From Paralimibaculum aggregatum (lineage in GTDB: Bacteria > Pseudomonadota > Alphaproteobacteria > Rhodobacterales > Rhodobacteraceae): DNA of 64,000 nt. The DNA is taken from contig NZ_BSYI01000005.1 of assembly GCF_030270585.1 (NCBI RefSeq), forward strand, positions 62,001 through 126,000, given 5' to 3'. A model generated the notes under the pieces. That model was not told where the DNA came from, made no database searches, and saw nothing but the letters and a program-made list of their open reading frames with translations. The position numbers and the translations under genes are program-made. Positions 42,601 through 51,476 of the stretch are shown piece by piece (the stretch's first letter is position 1; each line of letters opens with the position of its first letter).

Positions 42601-42764
42601 GCACCGGCGAGCGCTTCTGGGTCGACAAGCTGGCCGGCGGCCTGGCCGGGCGCGCCGAGATGCTCGCCTATTTCACCGAGAGCCCGGAGAACCTCGAGCG
42701 CACGGCGCCGGACATCGACGACGGCGTCTGGGTGCTCGACACCGAGGACGGCTTCGCCTTCTGA
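39606..42764 (+). CDS. Secreted CAP-domain protein with RTX repeats, PE-rich linkers and DUF4214
   Basis: About 1052 residues from a TTG with GGGGGGA upstream; an in-frame GTG at 39543 would add 21 residues of atypical composition. Domains are: CAP/SCP-like (~7-175; [44 protein letters not shown]); RTX calcium repeats (~299-340; [15 protein letters not shown]); a PEPEP linker (~397-434); cadherin-like segments (~435-635); a longer PEPEP linker (~636-702); a further cadherin-like segment; a second RTX set (~829-856); and DUF4214 (~924-1030). No N-terminal signal is seen, so C-terminal type I secretion is expected. CAP proteins bind lipids or have peptidase-like roles; the function here is unknown. 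Confidence 0.82.
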   Translation: MAAPSDLEQLILELINRARFDPEAEAARVGVALNSGLSSGTISDDPKQPLAFNPVLIDAARGHSAWMLDADEFSHTGAGGTSSHDRMTAAGYSFSGSWGSGENIAWRGSTGVMTDARRLTNAYALHDQLFESAGHRKNIMNAGFEEIGLGEDTGAFTNSDGRTYNASMLTENFAYSSAGPFLSGVVFDDADGDMFYAPGEGSGGIGISAGGASTATWGSGGYSLAVGPGSTTVSVSGLGGTKTLTAAIGSQNAKIDIVDGDTVMTTVGVALVAGLADVVHLGLFGGASAGDAQANAMTGAGGDDAFDGGAGNDTLSGGAGDDSLTGGAGDDTLRGGTGDDRAIFAGDSGAYSLAEVAGGLEVTGAGTDFVADDIEWLVFDNAAFSFDEARDLAAAPPPPEPEPEPEPEPTPEPEPTPEPEPEPEPEPEPEPEPENRAPTGLDLAGTPEVSEGAAAGTVVAELAAADPDAGDSHSFRLLPGDADNARFEIVGNVLRLAPGAGLDYETETSLEAVIEIRDAGGLTAVDRLAVDVANVAISDIRLASGGSVAENAGAGTEVAVFEALETAVETAASFTLTGSAGGRFVLDGAVLRVAAGASLDFESAESHRVTIRATDGTGPARSESYVIAVEDVAEPDPEPEPEPEPLPPEPEPEPTPEPEPEPQPEPEPEPTPEPEPELEPEPEPEPEPEPQPQPEPEPDPEPAEGSVALDDLPALIEATLPEDLAPGAGVAQLPQVAGLDYRLALGAAHPSAGVFALQDGRLVLAEGARLDYEAYPVHQVPLTLVDAAGRAVGGLTVAVVLTDTPGTTRSGTDGADSLAAGLEGDLLLGAAGDDSLAGGAGRDSLDGGAGDDLLIASPLPDLLDGGAGFDTARYAGARADHAPALAEDGTIAVAGPDGRTDRLQGIERLDLADGDFLFGIESANLGYAYRLYAATFQRTPDAPGLLHWVAALDDGLDRLELAEAFADSAEFGALYGADLDDAGYVRQLYANVLEREPDGTGERFWVDKLAGGLAGRAEMLAYFTESPENLERTAPDIDDGVWVLDTEDGFAF

Positions 42765-42929
42765 GGCCGCCCCCGCCCTGCCCGGCCCCGGCCCCGGCCC
42801 GCGCCGATCCGGACGGGCGGGGCCGGACCGTCAGGCCGCCGCCACCGGCGCGGCAGCCATCGCGCGGCAACGCGACACCATCGGGCCGGCAAGCGAATCC
42901 GCCGAGCCCGCGCAGCCACGTACCCGACG

Positions 42930-43304
42930 CATCCCGCGCGCTGCCCCGGCGTATCCCGCGCGCCGCCCCGGCGCAATCCGCGTGCCGCGCCGGCGCATCC
43001 CGCGTGCCGCCCCGGCGCAATCCGCGTGCCACGCCGGCGCAAGCCGCGCGCCGCACCGGCGCATTCTGCGCGCCGCCCCGGCGCAATCCGCGTGCCGCCC
43101 CCGGCGCAGTCCGCGCGCCGCGCCGACGCAATCCACACGCCGCGCCGACGCAATCCACACGCCGCGCCGGCGCAGTCCGCGCGCCGCCCCGGCGCATCCC
43201 GAGTGCCGCACCGGCGCAGTCCGCGCGCCGCGCCGGCGCATTCCGCGCGCCGCACCGGCGCATCCCGAGTGCCACACCGGCGCAATCCGCGTGCTGCGCC
43301 GGCG
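42930..43304. repeat. 22-bp tandem repeat, 17 copies
   Basis: Seventeen consecutive copies of a unit close to CAATCCGCGYGCCGCNCCGGCG, each exactly 22 bases except copy 8 (43084 region), which has one extra C. A partial 18th copy follows. The second to fourth bases vary between AAT, ATC, AGT and ATT while the CCGGCG end is nearly fixed. A 22-base period is not a codon multiple, so coding constraint cannot explain it; it is close to two turns of DNA. Confidence 0.9.
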
Positions 43305-43970
43305 CAAGCCGCGACCTCGGCCCAATGGCCTGCCGCGCGCCCCGAGCGCGCAGTGCACTCCCGATCCGGACGCGGGAGCGACGAACCGCAATTCCATATC
43401 GGCCGAGATGCGCTGCAAGCCCCCCGTGCCGAGACCTTACCCTGCCCGCCCACCACACCGCGCCCTCCGATGAACCCTCCCCCCCGGTTGCGGCCAGGCG
43501 GCCAGACAGGCCGCGCGGGGTGCCCTGCGCCTATGAACGGCGCGCGATCCCGGTGCATCCCGGTCATCCGACACGGCCGATCTGGCGGCCCGCGCCGGCT
43601 CGCGCCGACCCGCGGAGGACGCCCTGCAACCGCGCCATCCGCCGCTCCGCCCTCGCCGCCTGCGACCGGGTCCCTGCCGCCCCCGCCGCCAAGAGCGCCG
43701 CGACCGGGACGGCAACAACCGGCGCGGCGCATCCGGAGGCGCACCGCAATCCGGCGGGCCGGCGCCGAACCGGCCCCGCTCCCCGCGATCCCGGGCGCCG
43801 CAGGGCCGGGCCAGACACCAAGCCGGGCACGGTCAGCATAGCCGGGGACAAGTGATCACGCCGCACACCAAAGGCCGGCTCGGCGATGATCGCGGCGCCC
43901 GGCCCCTGCCAACAGCGCCGCCAGGTGCCAATCGCAGGTCGAGACCATGCCGGCAGCGCCCCCCGGATCG

Positions 43971-44830
43971 AAGCACCGCCCGCCGGCCCCCAAGCCGGCA
44001 CCGACACCCGGGGGCCGAAGCACCGCCCGCCGGCCCCCAAGCCGGCACCGACACCCGGGGGCCGAAGCACCGCCCGCCGGCCCCCAAGCCGGCACCGACA
44101 CCCGGGGCTGAAGCACAGCCCGCCGGCCCCCAAGCCGGCACCGCCACCCGGGGCCGAAGCACCGCCCGCCGGCCCCCATGCCGGCACCGACACCCGGGGG
44201 CCGAAGCACTGCCCGCCGGCCCGGCCCATGCCCGCAGCGCGGCTCAGGGCCGATGCGCTGGCCGCCGACAGGGCTCGTGCCAGCAGCACGTCTCGGTGCT
44301 GATGCACGGACCGCCGTCCGGGCCCATGTCGGCAGCGCCGCCCGTGGCCGATGCTCCGCCCGTCGGCCCGGCCCCTGCGCGCAGCGCCGCCCGGGCTCGA
44401 AGCACCGCCCGCCGGCCGGAGCCATGCGGGTACCGCCACGGCGCCGATGCGCCGACCGCTGTCCGGGGCCGTGCCGGCAGCCCTAGCCGAGCCGATGCAC
44501 CGACCGCCGGCCGAGGCCGTGCCGGCGCCGCCGCCCGGGGTCGGTGCGATGAACGCCGGCCGGGGCGATGCCGGCAGTGCCGCCTGGAGGCCGATCCGAC
44601 GACCGCCGGCCCGGCCCATGCCGGCAGCGCCGCCCGGGGGCCGATGCGCCGACCGGCGGCAGAGGCCGAGCGGGCAGCGCTGCCCCGTGGCTGGTGCGCC
44701 GACTGCCGACGGGGCTATATTGGCGCCGCCGACCGGGGCCGATGCGCCGGCCGCCGGTCGGGGTCCTGCCGGCAGCGGGTGTCGCGAGGCGCCCGGCGCT
44801 GGGTGCATCGGGCCCCGCGGTCCGGGCCAC
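43971..44830. repeat. 47-bp tandem repeat decaying into a degenerate array
   Basis: Units start at 43971, 44018, 44065, 44111, 44157 and 44204 (periods 47, 47, 46, 46, 47). Each contains AAGCACCGCCCGCCGGCCCC followed by a CCGGCACCGACACCCGGGG half. From about 44236 to 44830 the same words (GCCGATGC..CCG, CGCCGGCC, ATGCCGGCAGCGCCGCCCGGG) recur at irregular 46-55-base intervals, as expected for an older, diverged part of the array. Confidence 0.8.
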
Positions 44831-45105
44831 AGGACACGCAAGCCGCCGGTCGCGCATGGCATGGCGTGATGCCGGCGACGCGGTCTCGTTGCGCCTCCCG
44901 ACGCGCGCCCCGGAGCGACGTCGGACTGGCGGCGGAATGGCGGCGGGTCGGCACCGCGACCGGTCCGCCGCCCCGGGGTTGGCACCGCGCCGCGGCCTAT
45001 GCGCCGGCAGCGTGACGTGCGCCACCTGAATCGTCGCAGCCGTCATCGGTCGGTCACGGGCCCCGAGCCCGGTTGCCGGAGGCCGGGCGATGCGCCTGTG
45101 CCGGG

Positions 45106-46668
45106 TGGGCTTCCCTTGCCGCAAGGCCGCTGGAGCGCCGCGACGGGGCGGCACGACGCTGGCGGAAGCTGTGTCCGGCAGGATCGTGGTGCGGCCTGCG
45201 GAACCCATCGGCGCGCTGCCGGGGCGAGCGCCGGACGGCCCTGCGCCGGCATGACCAGCGTCTCCCGGCGTATCCGGCGGGAAGGCCGGGAGAGCGCCGC
45301 TCCGGGGCGGCTTGGCGCTGGTGGAAGCGGTGTGCGGCGGGGTCGCGCCGCGGCCTGCGGAACCGTCCGGTGCGCTGCCATGCGAGCGCCGGTTGGGCGC
45401 GGAGGCGGCACGGCCTCCGTCTGCCGGCGCGCCCGGCGGACCGGCCGGGAGAGTGCCGCGACGGGGCGGCTTGATGCTAGCGGAAGCGGTGTGCGGCGGG
45501 GTCGTGCTGCGGCCTTCGGAAACGCCCGTTGCGCTGCCGGGTGAACGCCGGCCGGGCTCGGCGCCGGCATGGCCTGCGCCTGCCGGCGGGCCGGGCCGGG
45601 AAAGCGCCGCAGCGGGGCGGCTTGGCTCTGGTGGAAGCGGTTTGCGGCGGGGTCGCGCCGCGGCCTGCGGAACCGCCCGGTGTGCTGCCGGTCGTGCTCC
45701 GGCCCGGCCCTGTGTCGGCATGGCCTGCGCCCGCCGGCGCGCTCGACGGGCCGGACGGTAGAATGCCGCAGAGCGGCGGCATGACGCTGGTGGAAGCGGT
45801 GTGCGGCGGGATCGCGGTGTGGCCTTCGGAACCGTCCGGTGCGCTGCCGGGCGAGCGCCGGTTGGGTGCGGAGGCGGCATGGCCTGCGTCTGCCTGCGCG
45901 CACGGCGGGCCGGCCGGGAGAGCGCCGCGACGGGGTGGCTTGATGCTGGCGGAAGCGGTGTGCGGCGGGATCGTGGTGCGGCCTGCGGAACCGCCCGTTG
46001 CGCTGCCGGGCGAGCGCCGGCATGGTCTGGCGCCTGCATGGCCTGCGTTTGCTGGCGCGCCCGGCGGGCCGGCCGGGAGAGCGCCGCGTCGGGGTGGCTT
46101 GATACTGGCGGAAGCGGTGTGCGGCAGGATTGTGGGGCGGCCTTCGGAACCGTCCGGTGCGCTGCCGGGCGAGCGCCGGCATGGTCTGGCGCCGGCATGG
46201 CCAGCGCTTGCCGGCGCGCCCGGCGGGCCGGCCGGGCGAGCGCTGCGACGGGGCGGCTTGGCGCTGGTGGAAGCGGCGTGCGGCGGGATTGCGCTCGGGC
46301 CTGCGGAACCGTCCGATGCGCTGCCAGGCGAGCGCCGGTCGGGCGCGGAGGCGGCACGGCCTGCGTCTGCCTGCGCGCACGGCGGGCCGGCCGGGAGAGC
46401 GCTGTGATGGGGCGGCTTGGCGCTGGTGGAAGCGGCGTGCGGCGGGAATGCGCCGCAGCGTTGCGGCGTGACGCTGACGGAAGCGGTGTCGGCGGGGTCG
46501 CGCCGCGGCCTGCGGAACCCATCGGTGCGCTGCCGGGCCAGTGCCGGCCGGGCCCGGCGCGGGCATGGCCTGCGTCTGCCGGCGTGTCCGGCGGGCCGGC
46601 CGGTAAAGCGCCGCAGTGGGGCGGCTTGATGTTGGCGGAAGCGGCGCGCGGCGGCGGGCCGGCCGGGC
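45106..46668. repeat. 159-bp tandem repeat, about ten copies
   Basis: The anchor word GGAAGC recurs at 45164, 45323, 45482, 45633, 45792, 45951, 46110, 46269, 46428, 46479 and 46637. Spacing is exactly 159 in seven intervals, with one of 151, one internally deleted unit of 51 and one of 158. Each unit contains GGCGGGCCGGCCGGGAGAGC and GCGCTGCCGGGCGAGCGCCGG-like segments. The 151- and 158-base units break any single reading frame, so a repeat protein is unlikely despite 159 being a codon multiple. Confidence 0.88.
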
Positions 46669-46763
46669 GCGGCGGCGATGTTCGTGCGGAGGTTCCGGCG
46701 GCAATCGTCCGCGGGAACTTTCCGTGCCGTGCCGCGGGGCCGATGCGAACCTTTGTTCCGGCC

Positions 46764-49166
46764 TCAGCGGGGCTCCTCGGAGCGGCCCTCCGGCGCCGGC
46801 GGGCGCTCGGCGGCATCGGCGGCGGCGGCGCCGACCAGGGTCTGCTGCTCCGGCGTCAGCGCGCCCGGATCGCCGTCGAGCTTGACCCGCACCTCCTTGC
46901 GCGCGAACTGCAGCCCGTTCTCCTCGAAGGCCTGCTGCACGCGCTGGTAGATCTCCTTGCGCAGGGTCCACTGCTTGCCCGGCTTGGCCATGAACTTGCC
47001 GCGGATCACGATGCCGACATCGTCGACCTCCAGCACCCCCTGGCTCTTGAAGGGCTGCAGGAAATCCGCCTTGAAGCGCTCGTCCTCCATCATCTCCGCG
47101 CCGATCTTCTTGAAGATCTTCTTGACCTTCTGCAGATCGGTGTCGAAGGGCACGGTGAAGCGCAGCTTCATGATCACCCAGTCGCGGGAATAGTTGGTCA
47201 GCTTGGGGATCTGGCCATAGGGGATGGTGTGCAGCCGGCCCTCGTGGTGGCGCAGGCGCATCGAGCGCACCGAGATCTTCTCGACCGTGCCGACGGTGCC
47301 CTCGACCTCGACATACTCGCCGGTGCGGAAGGCGTCGTCGATCAGGAAGAAGATTCCGGAGACCACGTCCGAGACCAGCGTCTGGGCGCCGAAGCCGACC
47401 GCGATGCCGACGATTCCGGCGCCGGCCAGCAGCGGCGTGGTGTCGACCCCCAGCGCGCCGAGCCCGGTGAGCAGCGTGATCACCAGGATCGCGCCCTGCG
47501 CCGAGAAGCTCAGCAGCGGCAGCACGGTGGCCAGCCGCGAGCCGCCGGTGCCGCCGCCCTCGCCGCCGCCGGGCTCGTCCTCGTCCACCGCCGGGCCCTT
47601 CTCGCGGGCCAGCAGGCCGTTGATCCAGATCGCCACCGCCTCGATCGCGAGATAGCCCGTGCCGATGATGATCGACGCCTCGATCAGCCGCCCGGTGAAG
47701 CGCGCGCCGACGCCGGCCCCGGCCATGTCGGTGAGCGAGAAGCCCCAGATCCGCTGCAGCAGCAGCAGCAGCAGGAACGCCAGCATGATGCGGCCGATCC
47801 GGATATAGCCCCGGCGGGTGGCGGCAAAGGCGCGCGCGGCGGCGGCGCCGGCGCCCTCCTCCGGCGGCGCCACGCGATAGACGAGGGCGCGGATCACCCG
47901 GTCGGCCGCCGGCGCGAAGATCAGGATCACCAGCGTCAGCGGCAGCCGCCCGTCGAGCAGGTTCCAGAGCCCGAGCCCGGTGAAGACCTCGCTGAGCAGC
48001 CAGAACAGCGCGATCAGCGCCATCGCGGCATAGGGATAGGCCTGCGCCAGGCGCCGCTCGGTGCGCGTGATCTCGCCGATATCGCCGATCAGCGAGCGGG
48101 TCAGCCCGGCCCGGGTGCGCCAGGCCAGCCAGAGCATCCAGGCATACATCGCCACCGACATCCAAAAGCCGAGGCGCAGCTCGGCCAGCGCGATGCCGTG
48201 CCCGCCGACGAAGCTGAGCGCATAGGCCCGGATGCCGACGATGCTGCCGAAGATCACCAGCCCGCGGGCGAGAATGGCGGCGGTCTCGTCGTCGAGATGC
48301 AGCAGCCGGCGCTCCGGCGCGCCCGGCGCGAGGGCGAAGCGCGCCACCGCGGCCGATGCCACCGCGAAGCAGATCGGCTCCTTCCAGAAGAAATAGAGCA
48401 CCAGGTAGTCGTTCGGCCGCGGGCCGTCCGGCCCGGCATCGGCGCCGAGGCGGATCACCGCCCATGTCGCCAGCAGCATCGCGGCGCTTTCGAGCGCGAT
48501 CCGCAGCGCCCGGCCGCCATGCTCGGCGGCGAGGCTGGCCAGCGGCGCATGCGGCGCGAGCGGCGGGCGCTGCGGCCAGGCCAGCGCGAGGCCCCGCGCC
48601 ACCAGCCGCCGCACCAGCAGGCCGGCGCCGATCGCCACCGCGAGAACCGCGAGCACATGCAGGATGCCGGTCGTGCCGCGCGGCTCGGCGAAGCGGCTCA
48701 GCGCGGTGCCGACCCCGGCGGCGAGATTGGGCGAGACCTCATAGGCCCAGGTCACCGACCGGGCGAAGCCGTCCACCGCGCGCATGGCATTGTCGGAGAA
48801 CGCGGCGAGGCCGGTGTCCTCGGCCGCCTCGGCGATCTTCGCCACCGCGTCGAGGCGCTCGATCAGCAGCCGGCGGACCTCCTCGTCGGGCAGCTCGGCG
48901 ACCAGGGCGCGCACCGCCTCGGGGCTGTCGAGGATCGCCTCCATCTCCGACTCGCTGAGCGACTGCGCCTCCTTGAGCGCGGTGCCGGAGCCGGGCAGCG
49001 GGGTCGGCCCGGCGGCCGGCGCGGCGAGGCAGAGCGCGGCCCAGATCGCCGCCGCCAGCGCCAGCAGTAGCCAGCGCCCGGCCGCGCGGCGCGCCTCGGC
49101 GGATGTCTCGGCTGTTATCTCGGCGACTGTCTTGGCGGGTGTCTCGGCGGATCGCGCTCTGGTCAT
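46764..49166 (-). CDS. Large MscS-family mechanosensitive channel
   Basis: An 800-residue membrane protein. A leader (WLLLALAAAIWAALCLAAP) precedes a periplasmic helical region (~50-130) and roughly ten transmembrane segments. The MscS core follows (about 580-770): the pore helix TTPLLAGAGIVGIAVGFGAQTLVSDVVSGIFFLIDDAFRTGEYVEV, the beta domain GTVEKISVRSMRLRHHEGRLHTIPYGQI, and the C-terminal mixed domain. Length fits the larger MscK/YbdG-like members. It releases solutes on hypo-osmotic shock. ATG 49166 precedes the leader. Its stop codon is followed by the 4-kb minisatellite region. Confidence 0.9.
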   Translation of the reverse strand: MTRARSAETPAKTVAEITAETSAEARRAAGRWLLLALAAAIWAALCLAAPAAGPTPLPGSGTALKEAQSLSESEMEAILDSPEAVRALVAELPDEEVRRLLIERLDAVAKIAEAAEDTGLAAFSDNAMRAVDGFARSVTWAYEVSPNLAAGVGTALSRFAEPRGTTGILHVLAVLAVAIGAGLLVRRLVARGLALAWPQRPPLAPHAPLASLAAEHGGRALRIALESAAMLLATWAVIRLGADAGPDGPRPNDYLVLYFFWKEPICFAVASAAVARFALAPGAPERRLLHLDDETAAILARGLVIFGSIVGIRAYALSFVGGHGIALAELRLGFWMSVAMYAWMLWLAWRTRAGLTRSLIGDIGEITRTERRLAQAYPYAAMALIALFWLLSEVFTGLGLWNLLDGRLPLTLVILIFAPAADRVIRALVYRVAPPEEGAGAAAARAFAATRRGYIRIGRIMLAFLLLLLLQRIWGFSLTDMAGAGVGARFTGRLIEASIIIGTGYLAIEAVAIWINGLLAREKGPAVDEDEPGGGEGGGTGGSRLATVLPLLSFSAQGAILVITLLTGLGALGVDTTPLLAGAGIVGIAVGFGAQTLVSDVVSGIFFLIDDAFRTGEYVEVEGTVGTVEKISVRSMRLRHHEGRLHTIPYGQIPKLTNYSRDWVIMKLRFTVPFDTDLQKVKKIFKKIGAEMMEDERFKADFLQPFKSQGVLEVDDVGIVIRGKFMAKPGKQWTLRKEIYQRVQQAFEENGLQFARKEVRVKLDGDPGALTPEQQTLVGAAAADAAERPPAPEGRSEEPR

Positions 49167-49384
49167 GTGTGCTCCGGGGTCGGCCCTCTCACCTATGCCC
49201 CGGATCGGCAGCGCCGGAAAGGGCCGGCCGGCATTCCGCGGCGCGGCCCGCACCGATGCCGGGGCGCCGCAAGCCCGGCGCAATCCCGGCTCGCGGCGCC
49301 GTGCCCCGCAACGAACGGTTCCCGAAGCGGCCGCGCGGGGCTATCACCACCCCGAGCGCAACTTGCCAACCCATGGGGACACCA

Positions 49385-50098
49385 ATGAGAACCCTTCACG
49401 ATGCCGTCTTCGGCTTTTTCCAGCGCATATTCGAGAACTGGCTGCTCGGCCTGCTCGCCCGCGGCGTGTTCGCGGCGACGCTGTTCATGTTCTTCTACGA
49501 GTCCTTCCTCGGGAAGGTCGGCTCCGGCACCGAGGGCCTCCTCGCGGTGCAGGACAGCGCCTATTTCCAGATCCTCGGCGAACGGCTCGGCGAGATGCTG
49601 GGCGGCGATGCCAGCGCCATCGAGATGTGGCCCTGGGGCGCGCTGGTGCATCTGGCGACCTATGCCGAGATCGTGCTGCCGGTGTTCATCCTGCTCGGCT
49701 TCCTGACGCGAATCTCGGCGCTCGGCATGCTGATCTTCGTCTGCGCGATGAGCTGGGTGAACCTCACCGGCGAGCTGGTGCCGGCGGAGATGATCGCCGA
49801 CAAGGTGGTGCGCAGCCAGCCGGTGACGGCCGAGACGCTGATCGGCGAGGGCGTCGCGGAGGTGCAGCCGCCGGTCGAGCCGGTGGAGCCGCCGGCGGCC
49901 GAGCCGGCGCCCGCGCCGATGCTCGAGCAGGCGCAGACGCTGTTCTTCCTCGATCTCGGCGGCGCCGCGGTGGACCAGCGCGCGATGTGGATCTTCGTGC
50001 TCGTCTACCTGATCCTGCGCGGCCCCGGCGCGGTCTCGCTCGACCGGCTGTTCGGCGGCCGGCCCTATGACGACGACGAGTACTACGAGGAGTACTGA
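49385..50098 (+). CDS. DoxX-like membrane protein
   Basis: A 237-residue protein with four hydrophobic segments: LLGLLARGVFAATLFMFFY, LVHLATYAEIVLPVFILLGF, ALGMLIFVCAMSWVNL and MWIFVLVYLILRG. The order and the GLLARGVFA start resemble DoxX/DoxD-type proteins, but an unusual Pro/Glu/Ala loop (VEPVEPPAAEPAPAPMLEQ, ~160-180) and an acidic tail DDDEYYEEY are added. The ATG at 49385 was preferred over 49373 because GGGGA lies just upstream. Divergent from the MscS gene across a ~218-base spacer. Function unknown; a redox or membrane-stress role is typical of the family. Confidence 0.72.
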   Translation: MRTLHDAVFGFFQRIFENWLLGLLARGVFAATLFMFFYESFLGKVGSGTEGLLAVQDSAYFQILGERLGEMLGGDASAIEMWPWGALVHLATYAEIVLPVFILLGFLTRISALGMLIFVCAMSWVNLTGELVPAEMIADKVVRSQPVTAETLIGEGVAEVQPPVEPVEPPAAEPAPAPMLEQAQTLFFLDLGGAAVDQRAMWIFVLVYLILRGPGAVSLDRLFGGRPYDDDEYYEEY

Positions 50099-50279
50099 GC
50101 GCCCGCCGGCCGGCCTGCGGGGCGGCAAGGGCCGCCCCCTGGGCCGCCCCGGAGGCACCCTGGGTGGCAAGGGTCGCCACGGGGGCGCAAAGGCCGGCGC
50201 TCGCCGGCCCGGAGGCGCACCGGGCGGCTAGGGTCGCCGCGGCGGCACAAAGGCCGGCGCGCGCCGGCCCGGGGGCGCC
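50099..50279. repeat. Hairpin-rich spacer with ~60-bp repeats between convergent genes
   Basis: GGCCGGCGCTCGCCGGCC (50192-50209) and the perfect palindrome GGCCGGCGCGCGCCGGCC (50252-50269) sit exactly 60 bases apart in a repeated context (CAAAGGCCGGCG...CGGGGGCGC). A weaker third element is at about 50112-50130. No T-run follows, so if these end transcription they are not classical intrinsic terminators. Confidence 0.65.
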
Positions 50280-51476
50280 CTAGGCGGCGATCGCCGCCCC
50301 GGAGGCGAGCAGCGCGGCGATCTCCGCCGCGTCGTATCCCGCCTCGGCCAGCACCTCGGCGGTGTGCTCGCCGAGGCGCGGCGCCGGCCCCTGCACGCCG
50401 CCCGGGGTCTCGGAGAACTTCACCGGCAGGCCCAGCGTCGGCACCCGCCCGGCGGTCGGGTGCTCGGTCTCCACCACCATCTCGCGCGCGAGGGTCTGCG
50501 GGTCGGCATGCATCTCGGCGATCGAGTTGACCGGGCCGGCCGGCATCCCCCCGGCCTCGAGCGTCGCGAGCCAGTCGGCGGTGCCGCGGGTGCGGAAGAT
50601 CGCGTTGAGCGCGGCCTCCAGCGCCGCGCGGTTGGCCATCCGGTCGGCATTGCTGGCGAAGCGCGGATCGGCGCCCAGCGCCTCGGCGCCGATCAGGCCG
50701 ATCATCCGCTCCCAGTTGGCCTGGTTGGCGGCGCCGACGCAGATCCAGCCATCCGCGGTCTCGAAGGCCTGGTAGGGCGCGTTCAGCGGATGCGCCGAGC
50801 CCATCGGCCCGGGGCTCTCGCCGGTGGCGAAGGCGATGGCGGACTGCCAGTAGGTATGGGTGATCGCCGCCTCGAAGAGCGAGGTGTCGACGCGCTGGCC
50901 GCGCCCGGTCCGGCGCCGGCTCTCGAGCGCCGCGCAGGCCCCCATGGCGCCGAGGATGCCCGCGGTGATGTCGGAGACCGGGGCGCCGACCTTCACCGGC
51001 GGCCGGCCCGGCCCCTCGCCGGTGATCGCCATCAGCCCGCCCATGCCCTGCGCGATCAGGTCGAAGCCGCCGCGCGCGGCATAGGGCCCGGTGCGCCCGA
51101 AGCCGGAGATCTCGACGAGGATCAGCCCCGGATTGCGCGCCGCCAGGGCCTCGTAGCCGAGCCCGAGGCGCTCCATCGTGCCCATGCGGTAGTTCTCGAT
51201 GACGATGTCGGCGCCGTCGAGCAGCCGGCCGAGCGCCTCCAGCGCCGGCGCCTGCTTGAGATCGAGCGCGATGCCGCGCTTGCCGCGGTTCATCATCAGA
51301 TAGGCCGCGCTCTCGTCGCCGACCTTCGGCGGCACCATGCGCCGGGTGTCGTCGCCCGCCGGCTTCTCGACCTTGACCACATCGGCGCCCATGTCGGCGA
51401 GCATCAGCCCGCAGACCGGCCCGGCCATGATATGCGCCAGCTCGACGACGCGGATGCCCCGGAGCGGCCCGCTCAT
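50280..51476 (-). CDS. CoA-transferase family III (CaiB/BaiF type)
   Basis: A 398-residue class III CoA-transferase. It starts PLRGIRVVELAHIMAGPVCGLMLADMGADVVKVE and contains VENYRMGTMERLGLGYE and ISGFGRTGPYAARGGFD. The nucleophilic Asp is in GRGQRVDTSLFEA near residue 170, and GGMPAGPVNSIAEMHADPQ near 325. It transfers CoA between carboxylic acids without free energy cost. ATG 51476 overlaps the enoyl-CoA hydratase stop (ATGA), so the two act together, presumably activating and hydrating an acid. CaiB of carnitine metabolism is one relative, but sequence alone does not fix the substrate. Confidence 0.88.
   Translation of the reverse strand: MSGPLRGIRVVELAHIMAGPVCGLMLADMGADVVKVEKPAGDDTRRMVPPKVGDESAAYLMMNRGKRGIALDLKQAPALEALGRLLDGADIVIENYRMGTMERLGLGYEALAARNPGLILVEISGFGRTGPYAARGGFDLIAQGMGGLMAITGEGPGRPPVKVGAPVSDITAGILGAMGACAALESRRRTGRGQRVDTSLFEAAITHTYWQSAIAFATGESPGPMGSAHPLNAPYQAFETADGWICVGAANQANWERMIGLIGAEALGADPRFASNADRMANRAALEAALNAIFRTRGTADWLATLEAGGMPAGPVNSIAEMHADPQTLAREMVVETEHPTAGRVPTLGLPVKFSETPGGVQGPAPRLGEHTAEVLAEAGYDAAEIAALLASGAAIAA

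Larger units (their letters stand above)
42765..46763. other. 4-kb gene-poor region built of three minisatellite families
   Basis: All six frames are largely open because of extreme GC content, but none shows recognisable domains, a plausible start with SD, or frame-preserving repeats throughout. The region breaks into a 22-bp array (42930-43304), a non-repetitive stretch (43305-43940) with nothing recognised, a 47-bp array decaying rightwards (43971-~44830), and a 159-bp array (about 45106-46668). The plus strand is C-rich left of about 44900 and G-rich right of about 45060. Confidence 0.7.

Noticed and set aside
42930-43304. CRISPR array
   Set aside because: The 22-base units abut directly without unique spacers and no cas genes are present.
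44483-46816. Minus-strand 777-codon frame with apparent 53-residue repeats
   Set aside because: The apparent start lies inside the MscS gene, two repeat units have lengths that break the frame, composition is low-complexity Arg/Pro/Ala, and all other frames are also open.
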